Source: WLJO01 sp032117595 | GTDB lineage: Bacteria > Actinomycetota > Acidimicrobiia > Acidimicrobiales > Ilumatobacteraceae | Assembly (NCBI GenBank): GCA_032117595.1 | Contig: JAULYZ010000119.1 | Span: forward strand, 1-30,325 | Length of the DNA stretch: 30,325 nucleotides | Direction: 5' to 3' | Shown here: piece after piece, positions 21,359 to 28,443 of the stretch | How positions within the stretch are numbered: position 1 is the stretch's first letter | How the letters are laid out: the number at the start of each line of letters is the position of its first letter | Notes under the pieces: model-generated | Told to the model about the DNA's origin: nothing | The model's database searches: none | The model's input: only the letters and a program-made list of their open reading frames with translations | Made by a program: the position numbers and the translations under genes

Positions 21359-23299
21359 TCAGACCGTGCCGACAGGGATCGGTTCCACCCTGATGGCGGT
21401 CGCCTTGAACTCTGCCGTACCCGAGCGCGGATCGGTGGCATCGATGGTGAGGACGTTCACATCGGCCTGGTCGGGGGAGTGGAGCGACATGAACGCAAGA
21501 CCAGGCCGCAGCGCCACGTCGACTGCAACGGGCGCGGTGATGGATCCACGACGCGAGGTCACTCGAACGGTCTGGCCGTCGCTGAGCCCGAGTCGTTGGG
21601 CATCGAGAGGATTGAGGGTGATGGCCTCGGGTCGGCGCATCGGAGTGCTGAACGCGCTCGTCTGCACGCCGGTGTTGTAGGAGTCGAGCCGTCGGCCGGT
21701 GGTGAGCCGGATCGGGAAGTCGTCGTCGAGTTCGTCCACCGGTCCGGCCCACTCCACCGAACTGAACGGCGCGCGTCGACCGCGTTGTTCCGGGTCGTCG
21801 GCCCAGAGTCGACCGTGCAGATAGCCGGGGCCCACCTCGTCGAGGGAAGGGCACGGCCACTGAAGACCGCCCTCGGCCTCGAGGCGTTCGTACGACATGC
21901 CCCAGTGCCACGGAGAGATCGACCGCAACTCGTCCCAGATCTGCTCGGCCCCCTGCTCGGGCCACGCATGGCCCATCGCGCGCGCCAGCGACGTGATGAT
22001 CTCGGTGTCCTCGCGCGCCTCGCCGGGCGGGTCGACCGCCCGTCGCACGCGCTGGACGCGCCGCTCGGAGTTCGTGACCGTTCCCTCGGACTCGCACCAA
22101 GCGGCCGCTGCAGGAAGCACCACATCGGCAAGTTGTGCGGTCCTCGTGAGGAAAAGGTCTTGGACCACGAGGTGCTCGAGCCCTTCGAGGAGCTCCACAG
22201 CGTGCTGGTCGTCGGCCTCCGACTGGGCGGGATTCTCGCCCACGATGTAGACGCCGCGGAGTTCGCGACGTTCCATGGCCGCGAACATCGCCGAGAGGTG
22301 CATGCCGTTGTGCGCGGGGATGGTGGTTCCCCAGACCCGCTCGAGGCGCTGGCGGGCGTCGTCGTCCTCCACGTCGGTGAAGCCGGGGAGGCGATTCGGG
22401 AGTGCGCCCATGTCGCCGCCACCCTGCACATTGTTCTGACCACGCAACGGCTGGATGCCCGAGCCCGGACGGCCAATGTGACCGGCGAGGAGTGCAAGGT
22501 TGATGAGTGCCACCACGTTGTCGACGGCGTTGTGGTGCTCGGTGATACCGAGTGTCCAGCACAACTGCGCGCTGCCGGCTGTTGCGTACGCGTGGGCGAT
22601 CTCTCGTATCGCGTCGGCGGGGACGCCGGTGACCGCCTCGGCGCGCTCGAGGGTCCAGGGCTCCACACAGGCGAGGAACTCGTCGAAGCCCTCGGTAGCC
22701 CGCTCGATGAACGTGCGGTGATGGAGGTTGTTGACGATGATCTCGCGCGCGATGGCGTGCGCAAGTGCGATGTCGGTTCCCACATGGAGGCCCAGCCATC
22801 GATCGGCGAACCGTGCCGTGGCGGTGCGGCGTGGGTCGATCACGTAGATGCGAGCGCCGCGGTGCGCCGCCTTCAGGACGTGGTGGAAGAAAATCGGGTG
22901 CGCCTCGCGCGCATTCGAGCCCCAGAGAAGGATGACGTCGGCATCCTCCACTTCGCGGTACGACGACGTACCCCCACCTGCCCCGAAGATGGTGATCAGA
23001 CCGACCACCGAAGGTGCGTGTCAAGTTCGGTTGCAGGAATCGATGTTGTTGGTGCCGAGTACCGTGCGGCCGAATTTCTGTACGAGGTAGTTCGTCTCGT
23101 TCGTCGACTTCGAGCAGGAAAACACCCCGACGCTCCGCGTGGGGTCAGCGTCCGGCGCGTCGAGAATGCGGCGGAAGCCTGCGGCGGCACGCTCGAGCGC
23201 CTCGTCCCAGGTTGCGGGGCGGAGCACGCCGTGTTCACGGACGAGCGGTTCGGTGAGCCGCGGGTAGGGGGCGCCCTGTTCCTTGCGTCGCTTGCTCAT
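21359..23299 (-). CDS. fdhA: Selenocysteine formate dehydrogenase catalytic subunit (lacks N-terminal [4Fe-4S] domain)
   Basis: Oxidises formate to CO2 at a Mo or W bis-pterin centre. The full chain is 646 aa and is interrupted by TGA at 23023..23021, read as Sec93. The context NNIDSCNRT-U-HAPSV is the formate dehydrogenase active site, where Sec (or Cys) is followed by His. After it come FGAGGGTSSYREVEDADVILLWGSNAREAHP, IYVIDPRRTATARFADRWLGLHVGTD (MGD site), PLRGQNNVQGGGDMGALP with the formate-binding Arg, and the C-terminal barrel IRLTTGRRLDSYNTG. A SECIS-like hairpin follows the TGA. Unusually, the chain starts MSKRRKEQGAPYPRLTEPL, just after where the CxxCxxxC...C domain should be; that domain ends the separate subunit at 18735-19610. 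The start overlaps the folD stop by ATGA. Standard gene callers would break this gene into two pieces. Confidence 0.93.
22991..23009 (-). promoter_or_regulatory. SECIS-like hairpin for selenocysteine insertion in fdhA
   Basis: On the minus strand GGUGGUC-GGUCU-GAUCACC forms a 7-bp stem (one G-U pair) with a GGUCU loop. The loop begins 18 nt after the UGA at 23023..23021. From memory, the E. coli fdhF SECIS also shows GGUCU in the apical loop at this distance, where SelB binds the G and U. Confidence 0.8.
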
Positions 23300-24186
23300 G
23301 CGGGGAAGGCCCCTTGCATCCGGGCCGCCTCGAGGGTGTTCTCGAGGAGGCACGCAATAGTCATCGGCCCGGTACCGCCGGGCATCGGCGTGATGGCGCC
23401 GGCCACCGACTGCACAGCATCGAAGTCCACATCGCCAACGATGCCGGCCTCGGTACGCGAGATGCCCACGTCGATCACCGTGGCACCCTGCTTGACGTGG
23501 GCAGCGGTGACCATGCGCGCGGAGCCCGCCGCAGCCACGATGATGTCGGCGTAGCGGCACACCGCGATGAGATCGCTGGTCCGCGAGTGAGCGAGCGTGA
23601 CGGTTGCATCGACACCCTTGCGCCCGAGCAGCAGGACCATCGGGAGACCGACGAGTGTCGAGCGGCCGATCACGACAGCTCGGCGTCCTGCGGTGGGGAT
23701 GCCGTAACGCTCGAGAAGACGCATGGCGCCCATCGGTGTGCAGCCCACGTGCCCCGGCTGGCCGCGCACGAGGCGACCCATCGAGCGTTCGGTGAGACCG
23801 TCGACGTCCTTCTCGGGAGGGATCAGCGCAAGGACCGCCTCGGGGTCGAGGCCGTCGGGAAGCGGGAGCTGGCAGAGGATCCCGTGCACGGTTGGATCGG
23901 ACGCGAGCGCGCCGACTGCGTCCTCCACCTCGGCCTGCGAGGCGGTGGCGGGGAGTTCGACGCCGCGGGACACCATTCCTGCCTCGGTGGCCTTCTTGTG
24001 CTTGTTGCGCACATAGATCTGGCTCGGCTTGTCGTCGCCCACGAGCACCGTGGCGAGGCAGACGGGCGGGTTCCCGGCAGCGTCGATGGTTCCTCGCAGT
24101 TCGGCCACGATCTCGTCGCGGAGGCGGTTGCCATCCATGAGGATGGCGCCCCCGGGCGTGCGGTCGAACTGCCGGGCTGTCGTCAT
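23296..24186 (-). CDS. folD: Bifunctional methylenetetrahydrofolate dehydrogenase/cyclohydrolase FolD
   Basis: Interconverts 5,10-methylene-, methenyl- and 10-formyl-tetrahydrofolate with NADP(H); 296 aa. Catalytic Tyr58 and Lys62 (QIYVRNKHKKA), VHGILCQLPLP near 100-109, PPEKDVDGL (Asp127, Asp129), GHVGCTPMGAMRLL, the dinucleotide loop VVIGRSTLVGLPM near 171-183, and the C-terminal TPMPGGTGPMTIACLLENT are all present. ATG 24186 is chosen: AGGA stands 8 nt upstream, and longer readings add nothing conserved. Its stop overlaps the fdhA start (ATGA), so translation of a folate C1 enzyme is coupled to formate dehydrogenase. That points to oxidation of the C1 pool (methylene-THF to formyl-THF to formate to CO2), although the step that frees formate is not encoded here. 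Confidence 0.95.
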   Translation of the reverse strand: MTTARQFDRTPGGAILMDGNRLRDEIVAELRGTIDAAGNPPVCLATVLVGDDKPSQIYVRNKHKKATEAGMVSRGVELPATASQAEVEDAVGALASDPTVHGILCQLPLPDGLDPEAVLALIPPEKDVDGLTERSMGRLVRGQPGHVGCTPMGAMRLLERYGIPTAGRRAVVIGRSTLVGLPMVLLLGRKGVDATVTLAHSRTSDLIAVCRYADIIVAAAGSARMVTAAHVKQGATVIDVGISRTEAGIVGDVDFDAVQSVAGAITPMPGGTGPMTIACLLENTLEAARMQGAFPA

Positions 24187-24303
24187 GCCCATCATCCTGC
24201 CGTACGTCGGGGCATGAGCCGACATCAACAGATGAACCCTTCGTGGGATCAGCGCGCGGCCCGCTCCGACGCGCGCCGTTCCGTTGCCGCGACAACGGCC
24301 CGG

Positions 24304-24309
24304 TAGCCT
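24304..24309 (+). promoter_or_regulatory. -10 box for leaderless proS
   Basis: TAGCCT ends 6 nt before GTG 24316. An inverted repeat, CCGTTG (24281-24286) with CAACGG (24293-24298), lies just upstream in the 129-bp folD-proS gap; its role is unknown. Nothing else was identified in that gap. Confidence 0.45.
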
Positions 24310-24315
24310 CGCCGC

Positions 24316-26091
24316 GTGCTCCAGCGACTCTCGACACTGTTCCTCCGCACCCTGCGCGAGGACCCGGCCGACGCCGAGGTGCCCAGCCACCGGCTGCTCG
24401 TACGAGGGGGATACATCCGCCGTGCAGCCCCGGGCGGCTTCACGTGGCTTCCCCTCGGGTGGGCCGTGTTCCGCAATGTCGAGAACATCGTGCGTGAGGA
24501 GATGAATCGGGCCGGTTTCCAGGAGGTGCATTTCCCGGCACTCCTGCCGCGCGAGCCCTATGAGGCCACCGGTCGCTGGGCCGACTACGGCGACAACCTC
24601 TTCCGCCTCAAGGACCGTCGTGGCAACGACTTCCTGCTGGCACCCACGCACGAGGAAATGTTCACGCTGCTCGTGAAGGACCTGTACTCGTCGTACAAGG
24701 ACCTGCCGGTCTCGATCTACCAGATCCAGACCAAGTACCGCGACGAAGCCCGTCCGCGCGCCGGTCTGCTGCGCGGCCGCGAGTTCTCGATGAAGGACTC
24801 CTACTCATTCGACATCGACGAGGCAGGTCTGCAGGCGAGTTACGACGCGCACCGGGTTGCGTACCAGCGCACCTTCGATCGCCTCGGTCTCCCGTATGTG
24901 ATCGTGTCGGCAGTCTCGGGTGCTATGGGCGGTTCTGCGTCCGAGGAGTTCCTCGCCCCGCTCGAGGTCGGCGAGGACACCTTCGTCCGCTGCACCGGTT
25001 CTGCGTGCGACTACGCAGCGAACACCGAGGCCGTGCAGGTGCGTGTGCCTGCCTCGGTTCCCTCCGACGGTGTCCCGGCAGCGCATGTGGAGGACACTCC
25101 CAATGCCTCGAGTATCACCGCACTGGTCGACTTCATGAATGGCAGCGCAGCGCTGCGCCGCGCAGACCGCGAGTGGACTGCAGCCGACACCCTGAAGAAC
25201 GTGGTGGTGCGCGTGCGCTACCCCGACGGCAGCACGCAACCGCTGGTCGTCGGCGTGCCCGGCGACCGCGAGGTCGACATGAAGCGACTCGAGGCTCAGG
25301 TGGCACCGGCCGAGGTGGAACCGTTCGGCGACGACGACTTCACGAAGCACCCGTCGCTCGTGAAGGGGTACATCGGGCCGGGCGTTCTCGGTCTGCACAG
25401 TGAGAGCGGTATCCGCTACCTCGTCGACCCGCGTGTGGTGCCGGGTTCGCGCTGGATCACCGGCGCCAACGAACGCGGCAAGCACGTCGTCGACCTCGTG
25501 TGCGGACGCGACTTCACGCCCGACGGCAACATCGAGGCGGCAGAGGTGCACAGTGGCGACCCCTGCCCCCGCTGCGGCTCGGCACTCGAGATCGCCCGTG
25601 GCATCGAGATCGGTCACATCTTCCAGTTGGGGCGCAAGTACGCCGAGGCCCTCGGTCTCACGGTGCTGGATCAGAACGGCAAGCAGGTCGTGGTGACGAT
25701 GGGTTCGTACGGAATCGGTGTGTCGCGAGCCGTCGCCGCCATTGCCGAGACCTGCTACGACGACAAGGGGCTCTGCTGGCCGCGCGAAGTTGCACCTGCC
25801 GACGTCCACGTGGTGATCGCCGGCAAGGACGACGCACAGACCGCAGCAGCGGAGTCGCTGTGCGAAGGGCTCTCTCGGGCGGGTTTGCGCGTTCTCCTCG
25901 ACGACCGGACCGGAGCCTCGCCCGGCGTGAAGTTCAAGGACGCCGAGCTGATCGGTGTGCCCACCATCGTCGTGGTCGGCCGCGGTGTCGCCGACGGTGT
26001 GGTGGAGGTGAAGGACCGCAAGACCGGCGACCGCGAGGACATCGCCATCGGGTCGGCGGTGCAGCACCTCGTGGACCGCTGTCGGGTCTGA
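24316..26091 (+). CDS. proS: Prolyl-tRNA synthetase, bacterial type with editing insertion
   Basis: Charges tRNA-Pro; 591 aa, the length of the bacterial form with the INS editing domain. Class II motif 1 lies in GGFTWLPLGWAVFRNVENIVREEMNRAGFQEVHFPALLP, motif 2 in TKYRDEARPRAGLLRGREFSMKDSYSFD, and motif 3 in GSYGIGVSRAVAAIAE. Between motifs 2 and 3, about residues 225-405, lies the insertion that removes mischarged alanine. The C-terminal 110 residues form the anticodon-binding domain (ADVHVVIAGKDDAQ ... GVKFKDAELIGVPTIVVVG). GTG 24316 gives the usual beginning MLQRLSTLFLRTLRE and stands 6 nt behind a -10 box. It is divergent from folD and convergent with the nitroreductase gene. Confidence 0.97.
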   Translation: MLQRLSTLFLRTLREDPADAEVPSHRLLVRGGYIRRAAPGGFTWLPLGWAVFRNVENIVREEMNRAGFQEVHFPALLPREPYEATGRWADYGDNLFRLKDRRGNDFLLAPTHEEMFTLLVKDLYSSYKDLPVSIYQIQTKYRDEARPRAGLLRGREFSMKDSYSFDIDEAGLQASYDAHRVAYQRTFDRLGLPYVIVSAVSGAMGGSASEEFLAPLEVGEDTFVRCTGSACDYAANTEAVQVRVPASVPSDGVPAAHVEDTPNASSITALVDFMNGSAALRRADREWTAADTLKNVVVRVRYPDGSTQPLVVGVPGDREVDMKRLEAQVAPAEVEPFGDDDFTKHPSLVKGYIGPGVLGLHSESGIRYLVDPRVVPGSRWITGANERGKHVVDLVCGRDFTPDGNIEAAEVHSGDPCPRCGSALEIARGIEIGHIFQLGRKYAEALGLTVLDQNGKQVVVTMGSYGIGVSRAVAAIAETCYDDKGLCWPREVAPADVHVVIAGKDDAQTAAAESLCEGLSRAGLRVLLDDRTGASPGVKFKDAELIGVPTIVVVGRGVADGVVEVKDRKTGDREDIAIGSAVQHLVDRCRV

Positions 26092-26097
26092 CCCGCT

Positions 26098-26113
26098 CGG
26101 CGAATTCGCGCCG
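26098..26113. terminator. Short hairpin between convergent proS and nitroreductase genes
   Basis: CGGCG (26098-26102), loop AATTCG, CGCCG (26109-26113), followed by TTGT on the plus strand. A five-pair stem in a 25-bp convergent gap could terminate both transcripts; evidence is only pairing and position. Confidence 0.35.
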
Positions 26114-26116
26114 TTG

Positions 26117-26872
26117 TCAGTAGACCGGCGGTGCCTTCGGGCCCGCCGAGGTGTGCATGGTGCCCGGTGGGTCCACCGCCCACGTGGGCGACTCGCCCCA
26201 GGTGTCGCCGTAGACGAGTTCGCCGATGGGTCGACGTCGCACCGGGCCGTGGCTGCCCTGCGGGCGTCCGAGGGTGATGGTCGCTGCGATGAACACGCCC
26301 TCGGGGATACCGAGCAGCTCACGCAGTTCTGCATCGACGAAACCGTTGAAGCCCGTGAGCACCCCGCCGTACCCGAGTGCGCGGGCGGCGAGCAGGATGT
26401 TCTGGCACGACGGGTAGACCGACGCACCCTCTGCAGAACTCGGAGCGCGGTAGCGAACGAGGCACGGCAGGATCAGCACCGGCACCTGTTCGAAGTGGTC
26501 CACATACGACTGCATCGATGCAGCCATGCGCGCCTTGGGCGAGTTGTCTGCCACCCCTGAGCCCGAGTCGTAGCCGTCGTTCTCGCGTTTTGCCGACCAG
26601 AGTCGCCGGGCCGCACCGCCGATCAGGCGCTTTGCCTCCTGCGCCTTGGGGCTGTCGGTGAGCGTGATGAACCGGTACGGCTGCCGGTTGGAGCCGCTCG
26701 GCGCGCGTGTGGCGGCGAACAGGATGGCGCGCAGCGCGCTCTCGGGAACGGGTTCGTCGGTGTAGCGCCGGATTGCGCGCGTGGTGCTGAGGCCCTCGAG
26801 CAGGCCGACGGTGTCTGCGGGGAGCGGGGTGTGGCCGAGATCGTCCGCCGTGCTGCTGTGGTGGTCGCCCAT
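26117..26872 (-). CDS. Nitroreductase family protein (FMN)
   Basis: FMN-dependent NAD(P)H oxidoreductase fold, 251 aa. The N-terminal FMN-phosphate motif is TTRAIRRYTDEPVPESALRAILFAATRAPSGSNRQPYRFI, with the Arg cluster and the SGSNRQPY loop. The C-terminal half has PSCQNILLAARALGYGGVLTGF, which covers the flavin, and GIPEGVFIAATITLGRPQG. Relatives reduce nitroaromatics, quinones or enals, and some are dehalogenases, so the substrate is open. ATG 26872 lies 13 nt after the stop of the phosphotransferase gene, and both appear to be one transcript with the PPOX gene further upstream. Longer in-frame readings into the upstream gene have no family character. Confidence 0.88.
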   Translation of the reverse strand: MGDHHSSTADDLGHTPLPADTVGLLEGLSTTRAIRRYTDEPVPESALRAILFAATRAPSGSNRQPYRFITLTDSPKAQEAKRLIGGAARRLWSAKRENDGYDSGSGVADNSPKARMAASMQSYVDHFEQVPVLILPCLVRYRAPSSAEGASVYPSCQNILLAARALGYGGVLTGFNGFVDAELRELLGIPEGVFIAATITLGRPQGSHGPVRRRPIGELVYGDTWGESPTWAVDPPGTMHTSAGPKAPPVY

Positions 26873-26885
26873 CACTCGCCGCCGA

Positions 26886-28004
26886 TCACTTGCCGTCGAC
26901 GAGGTCGAGGGCATCGAGGTCGACCGGCAGTGCGAAGTGCCGCTCCACCATCGATGCAATGAGGGCGACACCGCGCTCATTGCCCATGTCGAGTCCGCCG
27001 CCGACGAGGACGGCCGAGCCCATCCCCACGAGTGACGCCAGGCGATAGTCGGCGATGAGGTCGTCGAAGCCGTACGAACGCAGACCCGGCGACGAGGTTG
27101 CGTGGGTGAGTAGACGATCGTGGTACGCGCGCAGGAGTGCATCGCCGTGCGCACGACGGTCGGCGACCGTCATCGAGCCACCGATGAGGTAGGCGAGGTC
27201 GTACACGCCCGGGCCACGCCCCATCGACTGCCAGTCGAGCGTGACCAGCGGTGCTGCTGCAGCAGCGGGGGAGTCGTCGACGAGGAAGTTGTCGCAGCGG
27301 TAGTCCATGTGGAGCAACGTCCACGGGCGCCTGCCGAGGCGCTGCATGAACGACAGGTAGTGCTTCGCAACGGCATCGCCGACCTGAACACCGGTGGCGT
27401 CGAGCTGCGCGGCGAAGCGCACTTTCACCACGTCCCACAGCACCGGGAAGGCGGCAGCGAAACCCTCGATACGCGGGTGCACCACGCTCGGGATCCACTC
27501 GAGGTCGGCAACCTTCTCGAACCACGGCCCGTGGAGATCGGCGAGTGCCACCACGGCGTGGTGCATCTCCTGGGGCGTCATTCCCACGGTCTGGTCGAGC
27601 GACCGCAGCGCCGAGAGGTCTTCCATCACGATCACGAAGTCGGCGTTGTCGGCGAGTTCTGCATGGAACACGCGCGGCACACGGAGGGCCGTGCTGCTCG
27701 AGAGTTCCCGGTAGAAGCGCACCTCCGAGACATAGAGCCCCAGGGTGACGCCCTGTTCCTTGTTGGCCGGGAAGGTCGACGGCTGCTTCACCACCACGGC
27801 CTTGGGTGCACCCGGTACGACGCCGTCGTACTCGAGGCTCACGCGATGGATCACTCCCATGATCCCCACACCGAGGCCCACCTGCTCGTGGCGGGCGGAT
27901 CTCACCGTTGCGTCCGGGCCGATGGTGCCCGAGGCCCGCAGCACCGAGGTGAGCCAAGCCGGCGTGACCTCGTCGATGGTTACGGGGAACGATGCCGTCG
28001 TCAT
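26886..28004 (-). CDS. APH/ecdysteroid-kinase-like phosphotransferase
   Basis: Protein-kinase-like small-molecule kinase, 372 aa. The N-lobe has a nucleotide loop around GLGVGIMGVIHRV (43-55) and the ATP-anchoring Lys73 (AVVVKQP), with a likely partner Glu in YVSEVRFYREL. The C-lobe has the catalytic loop LLHMDYRCDNFLVDD (Asp234, Asn239; HMD replaces the common HGD) and the metal-binding Asp257 in VTLDWQSMGRGPGVYDLAYLIGG. It resembles EcKinase/DUF1679-type APH relatives more than drug-resistance enzymes, and I would not predict antibiotic resistance. ATG 28004 lies 9 nt after the PPOX gene stop, in the same direction as the nitroreductase, so an operon PPOX-kinase-nitroreductase is likely. 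Substrate unknown. Confidence 0.85.
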   Translation of the reverse strand: MTTASFPVTIDEVTPAWLTSVLRASGTIGPDATVRSARHEQVGLGVGIMGVIHRVSLEYDGVVPGAPKAVVVKQPSTFPANKEQGVTLGLYVSEVRFYRELSSSTALRVPRVFHAELADNADFVIVMEDLSALRSLDQTVGMTPQEMHHAVVALADLHGPWFEKVADLEWIPSVVHPRIEGFAAAFPVLWDVVKVRFAAQLDATGVQVGDAVAKHYLSFMQRLGRRPWTLLHMDYRCDNFLVDDSPAAAAAPLVTLDWQSMGRGPGVYDLAYLIGGSMTVADRRAHGDALLRAYHDRLLTHATSSPGLRSYGFDDLIADYRLASLVGMGSAVLVGGGLDMGNERGVALIASMVERHFALPVDLDALDLVDGK

Positions 28005-28013
28005 GACGCCGTA

Positions 28014-28424
28014 CTAGCACCTCCCGACGGCGCGCTGCGGGGTGAGTCGGATGATCACCCGTTTCGATGCATCGAGACCCCGGTCGATCTCCTGCTGCAG
28101 GAACGCAGCGTCCTCCGGGAGGAGCGACGCGAGGACCCGCAGGGTGAGCGCCTCGCGCTCGGGGTCGGCGCTCACGGCGTCGGCATGCCCGGACACCGTG
28201 AGGAAGCGCCGGTCGTCCACCACCGTCACGGCGATGTCGGGCCGTGCGAGGAGGTTGCGCCACTTGACTGCGGTGGAGCGGATCGACATCGCAAGATCCC
28301 GTCCGTCCCAGTGGTAGGCCACCATCGTGACCTGCGGTGTGCCGCTGGCGCCGACGGTGGTCACGAGTGCCCACCGGTGGGTGCGGAGGAACTCGTCGTG
28401 CTCGGTGCTGAGGGCGGTGGTCAT
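28014..28424 (-). CDS. PPOX-class flavin/F420-dependent protein (pyridoxamine 5'-phosphate oxidase fold)
   Basis: Small split-barrel protein of 136 aa. 'HRWALVTTVGASGTPQVTMVAYHWDGRDLAMSIRSTAVKWRNLLARPDIAVTVVDDRRFLTVSGHADAV' follows the PPOX-class pattern: a strand with a D/G turn, a short helix with KxRNL, and the GxA strand. Actinobacterial members often use coenzyme F420 (TIGR03618-like), but flavin or heme binding is also possible and I cannot decide. ATG 28424 has GAATCT, a poor -10 candidate, 6 nt upstream. It is first in the probable operon with the kinase and nitroreductase genes. Upstream on the same strand ends the sigma-factor-like gene, 19 bp away. Confidence 0.82.
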   Translation of the reverse strand: MTTALSTEHDEFLRTHRWALVTTVGASGTPQVTMVAYHWDGRDLAMSIRSTAVKWRNLLARPDIAVTVVDDRRFLTVSGHADAVSADPEREALTLRVLASLLPEDAAFLQQEIDRGLDASKRVIIRLTPQRAVGRC

Positions 28425-28443
28425 GCCCCCAGATTCGCGCACC

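Noticed and set aside
23021..23023. TGA in fdhA as a nonsense mutation or sequencing frameshift (pseudogene)
   Set aside because: The frame is unchanged on both sides, the TGA is exactly at the Sec/Cys active-site position, and a SECIS-like hairpin follows. Selenocysteine explains all three; a random mutation explains none.
21308..23554. Long plus-strand frame opposite fdhA and its flanks
   Set aside because: Composition typical of antisense frames in GC-rich DNA (His, Glu, Val, Arg), no motif, and it crosses three real gene boundaries on the other strand.
24187..24315. T-box or other riboswitch before proS
   Set aside because: The start appears leaderless, with a -10 box 6 nt before the GTG, so there is no leader in which such an element could act. 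Only a short inverted repeat was seen.
26886..28004. Aminoglycoside resistance gene
   Set aside because: The fold is APH-like, but the sequence resembles EcKinase/DUF1679-type kinases found widely in environmental bacteria; nothing indicates drug resistance.
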